64,000 nt of DNA from a virus, in the IMG/VR virus record IMGVR_UViG_3300033153_004222, positions 1-64,000 of that record. One strand, 5' to 3'. Below, piece by piece: positions 8,180-16,565 of this stretch. Numbering within the stretch: position 1 is the first letter of the stretch; the number at the start of each line of letters is the position of its first letter. The notes beneath the pieces were generated by a model. The model did not search any database, was not told where the DNA came from, and was given only the letters and a program-made list of their open reading frames with translations. Made by a program: the position numbers and the translations under genes.

Positions 8180-10591
8180 TTAGAGCTTTGATTTCTCCCT
8201 TCGTTGTTCGTTTATTTGTTCTTTTTTCAAACCAAGCTCTCGTTCCTTTAAATCTAACTCTCTATTAGATTTTTCTCTCTCCTGTTCCATCTTTTGAAGC
8301 TTTAACTGGTTCTCAGCCACATACTTATCTCTATCAATAGTATCTTTAATACCATTATTATTAAGATCTGTGTCCATTAATTTAGCTTGAGCTTGTATAG
8401 TAGCAACTTCAATTTTAGTTTGATTGTCTTGAATATTTCTGGCATCTTCTCTTGTCTGTTTCTCTTGTTCAGTTTGTTGAACCATTTGGGCCATCTGCTG
8501 TTGAGCTTGTTCAGCTTGTTGTTGTGCTTGTTGTTTTTGCTTTTCACCTTTTTCTTCAGCTGCTTCAAGTGTTCTTGTCATATCTGCTAAAGAATCTGTT
8601 TGCATGATCGTAGCAAATTCACCTAATTTTAATGTTCCTGCTTGTAATGCTCCTTGAGCAGAGGCTCTTAAAGTTTCAAGAGCTTTAACATCTTTGGAGC
8701 TGTTAGTTATAAATATTCCAAATTCTGTATCAGGAAAAATATTGTCCTCAAGATTTATAAATACTCTGGACATATCACTTAAAACATATTGCATTTTCTT
8801 TGTTCCTTTCCATGCAATTTTTGCTACATCTATTAAAGCCTCAAATACTCTTCGTTTAACTTCATCATGGTGTGCAAACCAATATTCAGTAATATGACTT
8901 GACTGAGTAACAGCTCGTTCCGTATTTCCTACTAATTCAGAGGAAGTTATCTGTCCCATCCGTTGCCTGGACACTCCACAAAGTTCTTCCATTTCTGATT
9001 TTATTTGTTGAAGCATTTGAACATGTTGATTAATATAATTTCCCATTGACAGATCAATAGATGTGAACTGATTGAAATTAGATTGTTGTCCTTGAGCTCC
9101 TTCTTCTGCAGAATTTATAAACATAATTCCCATAGACTCTAAATAATAAAGCCAGGTATCTACATCCCATCCTTCTGATCTTGGAATTTGTGCAATATCC
9201 ATAAGAGCCAACTTACCTTTTGTTTTTGCAAAGGCAAGTTCAGTTCTATACATCAATATATTATACATATACTGATAAGGTTTCATCCTATCTATCATAG
9301 ATACTGATTGGGCATTTCTTGCATTATATAAATATCCTACATATCCACATTTGACAAGGGCTGGATTCTCCATATTCCGTCTTTGGTTTGGCTTCGCCTG
9401 GATACCTACATAAATGTCTTCTCCTATCTTCGTGCCTTCCCAATATTCGTTTACCCAATCCCATTTTATTCGCATAGGAAGGTCTGATAATTCGTCTGTC
9501 CAATTGTAAAATTTTTGTTTATCTTTAGTTGCTCCTTGAGGAACTTCAAATTCTTCATCTACAATTTCCTCATTCCACTCTTCTGTTGTAGCATCAAATA
9601 CCTGAAGAAATCCTATTTTCTTTAGAGATTTCCATTCTACATGGATCACTCTTATATTTCCTGCATCATCAAATATTTCTAAAGGACTGTGATTACGTCT
9701 GTATTCATCATCTCCTTGGATTCTTATATTTGAAACAGGATAATTTAAAAAGCCATCAGCTGTCTGTCCATCTCCAAAAGTACTCATAGACTCTAAGGTA
9801 TCTATTTCTGTTGGAGTTAAATCTTCAAAGTATTCATCAATTACTGTTCCTAAATTAATAAATCGTTCTTCAATAATAGCTTGAGCATTTTCAACATAAT
9901 CATTATCTGGATCAGTAATAATAGTTATATCACAAGGATTACATACTCTTACTTTTGGATGTCCATTAATAATTCCTACCCAATAAATTTCTTCTCCTGA
10001 AATTAAAGCATCTTTAAATCCTTCATTAAATTTAAAAAGTAACCTTTCATTTTCTTCTAAGTATTTTAAAATATCATGGGCTGTCTTTTCTCTGGCATCC
10101 TGCCATTCATATTTTAAAAACTTTTCTAATTCTTCTGGTGGTTTAGGAGGTCCTTCTGGTCCGGGCTGTCCCATTACCTGGGATTGAAATACTTTTACAA
10201 GTTCTTGCTTTAAGATATCAGCTTTTTGTTTTTCTATTTCTGTAACTGCGTCTGCATTTATTGTTACAGCTCTAAAGTTTAATGGTCTTTTTATTTCTTC
10301 TCCTATTAAGAGATTCAATTTGGGAGATATTATATCATAGTGTTGAAGCTCTGCTGGAAATTCTCCTTTTTTAAATCCATAAGGATTTGTAACATACTCA
10401 AAATCAGCAGGTGCTAATTTGCCATTGAACAGATCATAATTAATCTGCTTTCTATGAGCACTTGTCCTGTTATAATAAGTATTAGATATTATATATCCTT
10501 CTAAAGAGTCTATGCATCGGCTCCCCCAATCTTTAGTTTTTTTAGATTTTGATATTTTTTGTCTTGGAAGATTATATTCTCCGTTTTCCAT
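8180..10591 (-). CDS. Portal protein
   Basis: An 803-aa protein in the right place (after large terminase, before scaffold and capsid) and of the usual length for crAss-like portals. It would form the dodecameric ring at the packaging vertex. Features include the N-terminal region with YNRTSAHRKQINYDLFNGKL, the middle helices around ELCGVSRQRMGQ, and a long C-terminal helix rich in Q, E and K (residues ~675-800, EEKGEKQKQQAQQQAEQAQQ) that fits the crown/barrel. It is followed by a 78-nt gap. A TATATTTG box lies 31 nt before the start codon on this strand. Confidence 0.82.
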   Translation of the reverse strand: MENGEYNLPRQKISKSKKTKDWGSRCIDSLEGYIISNTYYNRTSAHRKQINYDLFNGKLAPADFEYVTNPYGFKKGEFPAELQHYDIISPKLNLLIGEEIKRPLNFRAVTINADAVTEIEKQKADILKQELVKVFQSQVMGQPGPEGPPKPPEELEKFLKYEWQDAREKTAHDILKYLEENERLLFKFNEGFKDALISGEEIYWVGIINGHPKVRVCNPCDITIITDPDNDYVENAQAIIEERFINLGTVIDEYFEDLTPTEIDTLESMSTFGDGQTADGFLNYPVSNIRIQGDDEYRRNHSPLEIFDDAGNIRVIHVEWKSLKKIGFLQVFDATTEEWNEEIVDEEFEVPQGATKDKQKFYNWTDELSDLPMRIKWDWVNEYWEGTKIGEDIYVGIQAKPNQRRNMENPALVKCGYVGYLYNARNAQSVSMIDRMKPYQYMYNILMYRTELAFAKTKGKLALMDIAQIPRSEGWDVDTWLYYLESMGIMFINSAEEGAQGQQSNFNQFTSIDLSMGNYINQHVQMLQQIKSEMEELCGVSRQRMGQITSSELVGNTERAVTQSSHITEYWFAHHDEVKRRVFEALIDVAKIAWKGTKKMQYVLSDMSRVFINLEDNIFPDTEFGIFITNSSKDVKALETLRASAQGALQAGTLKLGEFATIMQTDSLADMTRTLEAAEEKGEKQKQQAQQQAEQAQQQMAQMVQQTEQEKQTREDARNIQDNQTKIEVATIQAQAKLMDTDLNNNGIKDTIDRDKYVAENQLKLQKMEQEREKSNRELDLKERELGLKKEQINEQRREKSKL

Positions 10592-10621
10592 AATTTTTTA
10601 TTATATAATTCTAAAATACTA

Positions 10622-10629
10622 CAAATATA
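10622..10629 (-). promoter_or_regulatory. TAnnTTTG (-7) box upstream of portal
   Basis: The minus strand reads TATATTTG, matching the Bacteroidota -7 consensus TAnnTTTG, 31 nt before the portal ATG in the only sizeable gap between terminase and portal. No convincing -33 TTG element is seen. This suggests host sigma factor use for a portal-capsid transcript. Confidence 0.4.
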
Positions 10630-10647
10630 AATATTTTAATTATCCTT

Positions 10648-12732
10648 TTACACATGTCTTGGTTTTCGGAATAATGTTCTATTAAAAAAACTATCCTTTG
10701 GAATAAGCCTGTTTAATCCTAATTTATCTACTCTAACTTTGTAGTTATCTTGAGAGTGAAACATACACAACATTAACGCAATAACTCTGTCAAAGTTCCC
10801 CTTTTTATTATAAGAAATAAGTTCCTGTAATAAAGGAACTGAGTAAATAGTATCCAAATTTTTAGTAGATTCACCATCATCTTTTTCTCCTTTTTTCTCT
10901 AATAACCAATCTCTTAAATATATCTCTCCTTGAACTTTTATAGGTTCTGACATATGAATACCATAACCTCGCTGTGTCTTTGAAGAAGGAACAATATCTT
11001 TAAGTATTGAAGGTTGTTGTTTCAATAAATAAAGACATTTCTTTTGCTCAAAATATATTTTTAAACCTCTTAAATTATTTTCATAAAGAGTTTGTGCATT
11101 GTAATATACAAGTAATTTTCTAATTGTTTCATAATACTCTTTTGCTGTTCCTGGTCTTCCTGTATATTCTGCAACAATCATATTATAAGTATTATCAAAA
11201 GTTTGAAAAGTCTTGTATATGAATGTACTGCCTAAAGAAGTTGTCGTAGAACTGTCCTGGTCGTAGGGATCTGTCCCTGCAATATACAATCCAAACGGAG
11301 TATCTCCCATCTCATCTCTATAAGGATGCTCCCATACTACAACACAACCATCTTTATAATCTGAATCTTTTAAAGGAAATTTATAAATTGGTTTTTGACT
11401 TTGATCTATACTCCATTTAATTTTATTTTCTTCCCAATAAAGTTCCCCTGTTTGAGAAAGTGCTTTATACCTGCTGCTGGTTTCTATTTTAGCTAATTGA
11501 TTTTGAAGCTCAATAGTTGGAAATATATTTCCTGATACCTGCAGGAAAGCTTCTTGAGGAGTTTTTGGATACTGAGTAATATATTTTTCCCAAGTAGTTC
11601 TGGAATCAGAAAGTTTCATTACCTCTCTTTCACGATCTAACCAAAGTTCTGCAGCTTCACGGTTAGAATTTCCATCTATATCCACCATATTAAAGGTGAT
11701 CTCATCATCATGACTAAAAATAAACTTCTTAGTTAAATATGGAAATCCTTCTTGATCAACTACTTCTTCTCTTTTAATATGAACTTCTCCTGGCTTGTAC
11801 CACATATCATCTATGAATAATCCGCAGGTACTATTCTCAGCAGCATCATCCCATACATTTTCATAAGATCTTAACCAGTATTTGCCAGGATTGTAGAACA
11901 TTTCTGCAAAATCATTTGATCCTCCTTCCATATCACCACCTGTTCCATAGATAATAGGCATACCAATCATCAATGTACCATCTCTAAATGCAGGAGCTGT
12001 AACCATATACGATTGGATCAGGTTTCTCCACTTACCTGCTTCTTCAAATAAAAACAATTCTGCTTTCTTACCGATGGCGGCAGAGAAGTTATCCTTAAAA
12101 GTAAGTGTAAATATCTCTGAATTGTATCCAGACCATATTTCATTCCCTTCCAGAATTTCTTTAAACCTGGATTTAACATGATCTTTACGATCTGGATTTC
12201 TTCTCTTTCTCCAGGCTGTATTCTTATTAACAAAATTCAAAACCTCTAAAGACATATACATTGTTGCTTGAGAATATTCAGAGAGATATGCTCCTATGAT
12301 ACTGGTAGAGTCCCGTTGAAATGTATAATTATAAGCACATAGAGCTGCACTTTTAAAAGAGAATCCTTTCCGTCTTGCTTTGGCTACAATAAGACCTTCG
12401 TTATTATTCCTGGCTTTTTCCTTTTCATGGAAGAAATAATAATCTACATCCAGGAATCTTGGAAAGGTAAGTCTTGTTCTTTTGATTTGGTTATCATCAA
12501 TAGTAGCTTTGATCTGAGAAAAATTAAGATAAAAATAATGTTCACCTGTTATTGTAACGCCTGAAACTTCATATCCTTCTAAACAGCGTCTGGTTTGCTC
12601 ATTCCAATACTCTTTATAAGCAAATGTTCCTCTTGGGGCATTAGTGTAAGATCCATTTTTTAGAAAGTTCCGGGCCTCCTCTTCAAAGTGCCGAGTATTT
12701 ATAAAACTTGGTTGTGTTGCTATCTTATACAT
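10648..12732 (-). CDS. terL: Terminase large subunit (DNA packaging ATPase/nuclease)
   Basis: A 694-aa protein with the order of parts expected of TerL. Residues ~116-128 hold the deviant Walker A (AKARRKGFSFKS). A hydrophobic strand ending in FLFEEAG (residues 227-232) is Walker B with the catalytic glutamate. The C-terminal RNase H-like nuclease begins around residue 485 (IAGTDPYDQDS). It would drive DNA into the prohead through the portal encoded just downstream and cut the concatemer. The start codon overlaps the last 8 bases of a 55-aa zinc-ribbon gene, so the two are probably translated together. No intein or frameshift is visible. Confidence 0.92.
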   Translation of the reverse strand: MYKIATQPSFINTRHFEEEARNFLKNGSYTNAPRGTFAYKEYWNEQTRRCLEGYEVSGVTITGEHYFYLNFSQIKATIDDNQIKRTRLTFPRFLDVDYYFFHEKEKARNNNEGLIVAKARRKGFSFKSAALCAYNYTFQRDSTSIIGAYLSEYSQATMYMSLEVLNFVNKNTAWRKRRNPDRKDHVKSRFKEILEGNEIWSGYNSEIFTLTFKDNFSAAIGKKAELFLFEEAGKWRNLIQSYMVTAPAFRDGTLMIGMPIIYGTGGDMEGGSNDFAEMFYNPGKYWLRSYENVWDDAAENSTCGLFIDDMWYKPGEVHIKREEVVDQEGFPYLTKKFIFSHDDEITFNMVDIDGNSNREAAELWLDREREVMKLSDSRTTWEKYITQYPKTPQEAFLQVSGNIFPTIELQNQLAKIETSSRYKALSQTGELYWEENKIKWSIDQSQKPIYKFPLKDSDYKDGCVVVWEHPYRDEMGDTPFGLYIAGTDPYDQDSSTTTSLGSTFIYKTFQTFDNTYNMIVAEYTGRPGTAKEYYETIRKLLVYYNAQTLYENNLRGLKIYFEQKKCLYLLKQQPSILKDIVPSSKTQRGYGIHMSEPIKVQGEIYLRDWLLEKKGEKDDGESTKNLDTIYSVPLLQELISYNKKGNFDRVIALMLCMFHSQDNYKVRVDKLGLNRLIPKDSFFNRTLFRKPRHV

Positions 12733-12892
12733 TTATTTTCCATTTATCTCCAGAGGGATGTGGGCATTTAGCTTTTTTTAATAATGTCTTTAAATCCATA
12801 AAACATCCACATTCTTTACATTGCCGGATCTTGCTAAATCTATCACATTTTTTACATACATCCAGCCTTCGCATGGCTTCTTTACCTCTCAT
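12725..12892 (-). CDS. Small zinc-ribbon protein (DUF6171-like)
   Basis: A 55-aa frame with the cysteine pattern C-x2-C ... C-x2-C-x-C ... CPHP and a terminal GDKW, as in the small phage proteins of the DUF6171 type, whose core reads CxxCGCFMxxKTxLxxxxCPxxKW. The four cysteine pairs could hold zinc. It starts inside the end of the 180-aa gene (11-nt overlap) and its end overlaps the terminase start by 8 nt, a layout that argues for a real gene. The function of this family is unknown; proximity to terminase suggests a packaging or late-gene role. Confidence 0.75.
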   Translation of the reverse strand: MRGKEAMRRLDVCKKCDRFSKIRQCKECGCFMDLKTLLKKAKCPHPSGDKWKINV

Positions 12893-13424
12893 ATTCTCCT
12901 ATTTCTCCTCCTCCTCTTACTCTGGAAGAAGTAGTAATTTCTTTTTTAACTTGTTCTGTTGTTTTATTCAGAGATTCAATGATCCCTCCGATAGCTTTTA
13001 AGTTCAATGCAACATCTTTTGCATTATAGATTGGTCTGCCATCCTCATCTAATTCTTTGAAATCTACGCCATGAAAATAATCAGATAACTTATTACAGGC
13101 TACCTTTGCAGCTGCAAGTAATCTCATAGAAGTTGTTTCCTGAAAAGATTTATATTTTCTAATCGCTTCCTTAACCATATCTTTCTCCAGATAATTTTCA
13201 TATCCCTGCATGAAATCCTGTTTTAATATCTTTTGTCTTTCATCCTCTGGATAAATGGCATAAGGAGAATTATAATCACACATAAAATAAACATATGTCA
13301 ATATCTTTTCTGCCTTTACTTTGTGTTTAGTCTTATCCTTATCCCATATAACTAAAAATTCTGGAACCGCTATTGTGTTTGGATCCAGAATTATTCTATT
13401 ATCTCTTAAATCAAATAACCCCAT
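12882..13424 (-). CDS. Conserved late protein of unknown function, 180 aa
   Basis: A mostly helical 180-aa protein starting MGLFDLRDNRIILDP. It has an aromatic segment (KILTYVYFMCDYNSPYAIYP) and a charged helical C-terminal half (KEAIRKYKSFQETTSMRLLAAA). No catalytic motif is clear. It lies immediately upstream of the zinc-ribbon and terminase genes, with its ATG overlapping the stop of the 69-aa gene. Co-occurrence with terminase suggests packaging or head assembly. It is a plausible small-terminase candidate only by position and helical character, and I would not name it so. Confidence 0.65.
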   Translation of the reverse strand: MGLFDLRDNRIILDPNTIAVPEFLVIWDKDKTKHKVKAEKILTYVYFMCDYNSPYAIYPEDERQKILKQDFMQGYENYLEKDMVKEAIRKYKSFQETTSMRLLAAAKVACNKLSDYFHGVDFKELDEDGRPIYNAKDVALNLKAIGGIIESLNKTTEQVKKEITTSSRVRGGGEIGEYER

Positions 13425-13633
13425 TACTCTTTCTTTTTAGGTTTTAAATACTTTCTTCTCCCAGGCTTTACTCCAAAAACCCCCAAATATATTAATCTTA
13501 CAGCTTCTGTAGAATCTTTTTGAGCCTCTGTTAATAACAATTTAAATTCACTTCGTACAATCATCTCCACATCATGAGTGGAAATTCCGGTTTCCACGGC
13601 TATTTCCTTTATAAGGGATTTAACTTGTTTCAT
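13424..13633 (-). CDS. Small helical protein with basic tail, possibly HU/IHF-like
   Basis: A 69-aa protein. MKQVKSLIKEIAVETGISTHDVEMIVRSEFKLLLTE resembles the helical dimerisation part of short DNA-binding proteins. The C-terminus reads GVFGVKPGRRKYLKPKKK, where an aromatic-Gly-x-x-x-x-x-K-P-G-R-R-K run is reminiscent of the DNA-binding arm of HU/IHF-like proteins (VKPGRxxR). It is much shorter than true HU (~90 aa). It overlaps the preceding gene by 14 nt and shares a base with the next, so it is inside a tight late operon. DNA binding is an inference from the basic tail and the KPGRRK motif. Confidence 0.65.
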   Translation of the reverse strand: MKQVKSLIKEIAVETGISTHDVEMIVRSEFKLLLTEAQKDSTEAVRLIYLGVFGVKPGRRKYLKPKKKE

Positions 13634-13976
13634 ACTGAATACTGATCACAATATCTATTTTCTTTTCTCCATTAACATTAGGTATAAGAGTTTTTGTTAT
13701 ACTTGATGTATCAGTACCTATAATAATTGCTCTTTTATTTTTTAAAGCATTAATATAATTATTTATATTATGGGTAGTTATATTAAGTTTCTTTCTAACC
13801 TCCTGGCGATTACCGGTCTTAAAAAGATCAGTATCCTTGGTATCCATATAGATACAAAGGAACTCACATAATATAAGAAGCTCCTTTTTAGTAAGAGGAA
13901 GCATACCACTTAAAGCACATAACCACTTATAATAAAAATCCTTATTGCTTTTAGCTCCAATTTTAAAATTAGCCAT
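13620..13976 (-). CDS. Winged-helix-like protein of the late operon
   Basis: A 118-aa protein. Helical segments LTKKELLILCEFLCIYM and EVRKKLNITTHNINNYINALKNKRAII, followed by a beta-like end, fit a winged helix-turn-helix. Proteins of this type and size next to the terminase operon in crAss-like phages could be the small terminase subunit or a late transcription factor. It is the first gene after a two-way hairpin terminator and a TACCTTTG promoter-like box, so it may head the packaging operon. Both roles are inferred; only the HTH-like pattern is visible. Confidence 0.65.
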   Translation of the reverse strand: MANFKIGAKSNKDFYYKWLCALSGMLPLTKKELLILCEFLCIYMDTKDTDLFKTGNRQEVRKKLNITTHNINNYINALKNKRAIIIGTDTSSITKTLIPNVNGEKKIDIVISIQYETS

Positions 13977-13989
13977 GTTTTCTTTTATA

Positions 13990-13997
13990 CAAAGGTA
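13990..13997 (-). promoter_or_regulatory. TAnnTTTG (-7) box heading the packaging operon
   Basis: The minus strand reads TACCTTTG 14 nt before the ATG of the winged-helix gene and just after a hairpin terminator. It matches the Bacteroidota -7 element. No clear -33 motif is seen. Transcription would start very close to the start codon. Confidence 0.45.
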
Positions 13998-14017
13998 TAA
14001 AAAAAGTCCTTATAAAG

Positions 14018-14053
14018 AAAAAGCCTTCTCTAAATGAATAAAGAAGGCTTTTT
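14018..14053. terminator. Two-way hairpin terminator
   Basis: Arms AAAAAGCCTTC (14018-14028) and GAAGGCTTTTT (14043-14053) pair perfectly over 11 bp with a 14-nt loop. T runs are present on both strands. It follows the 59-aa coiled-coil gene on the minus strand and precedes the packaging operon. Confidence 0.75.
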
Positions 14054-14111
14054 TCTCTCGAAAGAGAACGGAGTAAATAGAGAAAGGAGAGGGTTTACAA
14101 CAATATCAAGG

Positions 14112-14291
14112 TTATTCCTTTACGGTATAACAAATATTGGGAGGCAATGTCTGAGTCATTTGCCAATCGAAACCCTGCTGCTCAAGAAGCTGAAGTGTGA
14201 TGCTCTCTCTTTCATACCCCGATAAAGTTGATTTCAACTCATCGATTTCTGCTTCAAGTACGGCCACTCTTTCTTCTAATTCTGCGTTCAT
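14112..14291 (-). CDS. Small coiled-coil protein, 59 aa
   Basis: A 59-aa frame. MNAELEERVAVLEAEIDELKSTL has heptad spacing of V/L residues typical of a coiled coil, followed by a polar tail ending LPPNICYTVKE. It fills a gap between the nuclease gene and a terminator and is followed by that terminator, which supports expression. The layout resembles small phage spanin-like or lysis-accessory coiled coils, but there is no signal peptide or membrane segment. The function is unknown. Confidence 0.6.
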   Translation of the reverse strand: MNAELEERVAVLEAEIDELKSTLSGYERESITLQLLEQQGFDWQMTQTLPPNICYTVKE

Positions 14292-14331
14292 CTCATCTAA
14301 TTAACATCCCAAATATAGATAAAAAATATAT

Positions 14332-15108
14332 CTAAATCAACAGATTGTTAAAAATTAATTCCACTTCCAGAGAAAGATTTAAACATTCTATTACTTTATA
14401 CTGTTCATTTCCTTCAAAAAACCATACTATATAACACTTCCCGATATCTAATCCGGTTTGGTCCTGCAAAATTTTTCTGTACATAGAGAGTTGTAAAGAA
14501 TACACAACTAACTCACAATCATCGAGATGTGCTAATACTCCTTTTAATTTCTTATCATAAGGACTGTGATCCTGCATCCTTTTATTAGTCTTCCAATCCC
14601 ATATCTGAAGTTCATCAGCTTTATAATTGAAAAACACTTGATCTATCATTCCGCATATCCCTGCTTTTTTATCCCCTATCACCAATTCAGACTTAATTGG
14701 CAGGAGCTTCCCTATGATATCTTCGGTAAACTTATCAACTTGTGTGCTTATAGCATCTACCCTGTCCTTCACCAAGCTTACATTTTCTTTGCCTACTTCA
14801 GAGGCTACATAATCATATGGAAAAGGATAAACCTTCTGACATAATAAATTTTCTATATAATTGTGAATAACAGTACCTTTAGTAGTAGCGATCTTTCCGT
14901 TGATACGCCATTCTTTAAGCTTCTCTGCTTTAGTAATTCCTTCTTCTTCGGCTTTTCTTCCTGCCCAAAAATCTGCATTGAACTTCTCTTTGAACTGGTT
15001 CAATAAGGATGTTACAGATTGTTGTTTCTTTCCATTTAAAATATACACATGCTTCTTATCATAAAACTTTATATCAGAAAATACTGATAACTTTTTTAAA
15101 TAATTCAT
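14332..15108 (-). CDS. PD-(D/E)XK nuclease (RecB/Cas4-like exonuclease)
   Basis: A 258-aa protein with the full RecB-type nuclease signature. H82 lies in GTVIHNYIE, E141 after LPIKS, D156 in CGMIDQVFF, and the D171-W-K173 pair in IWDWKTNK; Y193-like residues follow in the LQLSMYR helix (~residue 205). This is the metal-dependent nuclease core of lambda-exonuclease/Cas4-like enzymes. In phages it acts in recombination, DNA processing or degradation of host DNA. It sits in the late strand next to holin-like genes, unusual for a replication enzyme, so it might act in packaging or resolution. Its ATG overlaps the holin-like gene stop by 4 nt. Confidence 0.82.
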   Translation of the reverse strand: MNYLKKLSVFSDIKFYDKKHVYILNGKKQQSVTSLLNQFKEKFNADFWAGRKAEEEGITKAEKLKEWRINGKIATTKGTVIHNYIENLLCQKVYPFPYDYVASEVGKENVSLVKDRVDAISTQVDKFTEDIIGKLLPIKSELVIGDKKAGICGMIDQVFFNYKADELQIWDWKTNKRMQDHSPYDKKLKGVLAHLDDCELVVYSLQLSMYRKILQDQTGLDIGKCYIVWFFEGNEQYKVIECLNLSLEVELIFNNLLI

Positions 15109-15629
15109 TTCTTTTCAAACTTTTTACTCTTGTCTTTACTTCCCTGGCTACTTCCAAAGAAGAAATTAATTACTGTATTCCGCTCATTGATTAATGCACC
15201 CGTCAAAGTTCCTACAATTCCAGTAACTACTGCAGCTACAGGGCCTTCCACGAACAGAATCACACATACTTGCACAACAACAAGCCCCAACATAATCCAT
15301 AGGTTCCAAGTAATAATATTATCAGCTATGCTATCAGATGTTTGGTGATCTGTAGTACGATACATTAATCGAGCGTCTTTGGTATTCTCCAGATGTAACT
15401 CTAACTCCTGGTGATAACTTTTAAGTAATTGCTCCACTTCCACTTGCTCTTCGTCTGACAAGTTTGGAGAGATCTTTTTAACTATATTAGTAACTATACT
15501 GAGAGGAGGGTAAATATCATCTGCAACCTCAAGGATCCCCTCTAATATCGGACCACCCTTTTCTTTTACAAATCCCCCTATTTTAGATAGTACATTTTTT
15601 AGTTTTTCTTTACCTCTTCCGTCTGCCAT
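15105..15629 (-). CDS. Holin-like membrane protein (3TM holin type)
   Basis: A 174-aa protein. A soluble helical N-terminal half (EEQVEVEQLLKSYHQELELHLENTKDAR) is followed by two strongly hydrophobic segments (~110-150: WIMLGLVVVQVCVILFV, VAAVVTGIVGTLTGALI) and the tail FFFGSSQGSKDKSKK. The FFFGSSxGSxxK tail and the acidic helix are hallmarks of the phage holin family with up to three membrane segments. It would pierce the inner membrane to release the muralytic enzyme at the end of infection. A neighbouring 63-aa membrane protein may be a second holin or antiholin. Confidence 0.75.
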   Translation of the reverse strand: MADGRGKEKLKNVLSKIGGFVKEKGGPILEGILEVADDIYPPLSIVTNIVKKISPNLSDEEQVEVEQLLKSYHQELELHLENTKDARLMYRTTDHQTSDSIADNIITWNLWIMLGLVVVQVCVILFVEGPVAAVVTGIVGTLTGALINERNTVINFFFGSSQGSKDKSKKFEKK

Positions 15630-15709
15630 GACTTCCCTGCATTAATTACTTAAAATTCAAGATACAAATAACAAGATATTTATAACAATACTGCCTGGTG
15701 TAAAGCCCT

Positions 15710-15901
15710 TTACTTAGCTTCACCAGATCCGGTTTTAGATTTGATTGACCAAATTAAACCTGCGATTGCCATAATAATACCTACTGCTTCTGAAGATATA
15801 TCATCATCGATATATCCTTTCGTTACAAGAGCACCACCTAAAATAGTGAGCCCGTGCCGGATGAACCCAAATAATTGTTCTTTTTTTAATAGATCTTTCA
15901 T
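15710..15901 (-). CDS. Small holin-like membrane protein, 63 aa
   Basis: A 63-aa protein with an N-terminal helix (KDLLKKEQLFGFIRHGLTILGGALVTKGYI) and a second hydrophobic segment (AVGIIMAIAGLIWSIKSK) ending in a charged tail. This is the RHGL-ILGG-type pattern of small phage membrane proteins often labelled holin. It lies 80 nt upstream of a larger holin-like gene, so a holin/antiholin pair is plausible. The role is inferred from size, hydrophobicity and neighbours. Confidence 0.65.
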   Translation of the reverse strand: MKDLLKKEQLFGFIRHGLTILGGALVTKGYIDDDISSEAVGIIMAIAGLIWSIKSKTGSGEAK

Positions 15902-15917
15902 TTTATTGATTTTTGGT

Positions 15918-15998
15918 TTATAATAATCTTACTGTGCCTAATACTGGCGTTTCAACTGTTGTATTTGTTATCACTACTACTTCTTTCTCTTTATCCAT
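15918..15998 (-). CDS. Possible 26-aa peptide
   Basis: A short frame (MDKEKEVVVITNTTVETPVL and six more residues) in the 216-nt gap between the 71-aa and 63-aa genes. Its stop is 17 nt before the next ATG. No motif is visible. It fits the spacing of the operon, but frames of this length arise by chance. Confidence 0.3.
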   Translation of the reverse strand: MDKEKEVVVITNTTVETPVLGTVRLL

Positions 15999-16117
15999 TT
16001 ATCTCTTATTAATATCTGCATTTTACAAATCTTTATATTAATAGCTACATTCTTTTTTTGCCAGGAGTGTAAACAAGGTGCTTTCCCCAGCTGTCGAATC
16101 AATCTCTCTAAATACAA

Positions 16118-16333
16118 TTACTTCTTCTTTTTAGCCGGGGCTTTCTTTACTGCTTTGGGCTTTGCAACTACTTTTTCTTTCTTAGGAGCTGCTTTCTTTT
16201 TTACAGGTGCTTTCTTGGCGGCTTTCGCCATAAGTATCTTAGTCATTTCTCTCTGTAGATCCTGAACAGACTTAGATGCCCATCCATCAACTCCTAAAGA
16301 CTTAGCAAGTTGTTTGATTTCGTTAAATTCCAT
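16118..16333 (-). CDS. Lysine/alanine-rich basic protein, SAP-like N-terminus
   Basis: A 71-aa protein. Residues 1-35 (FNEIKQLAKSLGVDGWASKSVQDLQREM) read like a SAP/LEM-type helix-extended-helix DNA-binding motif. Residues 36-71 are almost only K, A, P and V, like histone H1 tails. It could coat or condense DNA, or be a head-borne basic protein. It is the first gene of the leftward late block, 38 nt after a TAACTTTG promoter-like box on the same strand. The SAP assignment is from pattern only. Confidence 0.7.
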   Translation of the reverse strand: MEFNEIKQLAKSLGVDGWASKSVQDLQREMTKILMAKAAKKAPVKKKAAPKKEKVVAKPKAVKKAPAKKKK

Positions 16334-16370
16334 TTTCTTTATTTTAATTATATAATAATTTCCGTTACCA

Positions 16371-16378
16371 CAAAGTTA
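16371..16378 (-). promoter_or_regulatory. TAnnTTTG (-7) box of the leftward late block
   Basis: The minus strand reads TAACTTTG 38 nt before the first late gene, within the 232-nt divergent gap. It matches the Bacteroidota -7 consensus and suggests that host polymerase, with or without a phage factor, reads the late block. Confidence 0.45.
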
Positions 16379-16442
16379 TAAAAATTTTTCTTATAAATTT
16401 TTTTTCATGTTGTATATGCGTTATCACAGAATAGTCCTATCG

Positions 16443-16463
16443 ATGGCCCCTACTAATCATTGG
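16443..16463 (+). repeat. Copy 1 of the CCTACTAAT element
   Basis: CCCCTACTAATCATTGG followed by CAATAG lies ~100 nt upstream of the first rightward gene. The core CCTACTAAT is shared with three further copies (17569, 18431, 18521). This copy is the most diverged and has only a short ATTG/CAAT hairpin after the core. A promoter or leader role is proposed from position. Confidence 0.55.
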
Positions 16464-16565
16464 CAATAGAAACCCTATACCCTTTTTCAGTTGAAAGCGA
16501 AATTGCGTATTGTGGATTTGAATTGTAAGACAACTTACTTTTTATTAATCTAAAATTATTTAATT

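Noticed and set aside
13424-13633. Full HU/IHF protein
   Set aside because: At 69 aa it lacks the complete beta-arm domain; only the basic KPGRRK end is suggestive.
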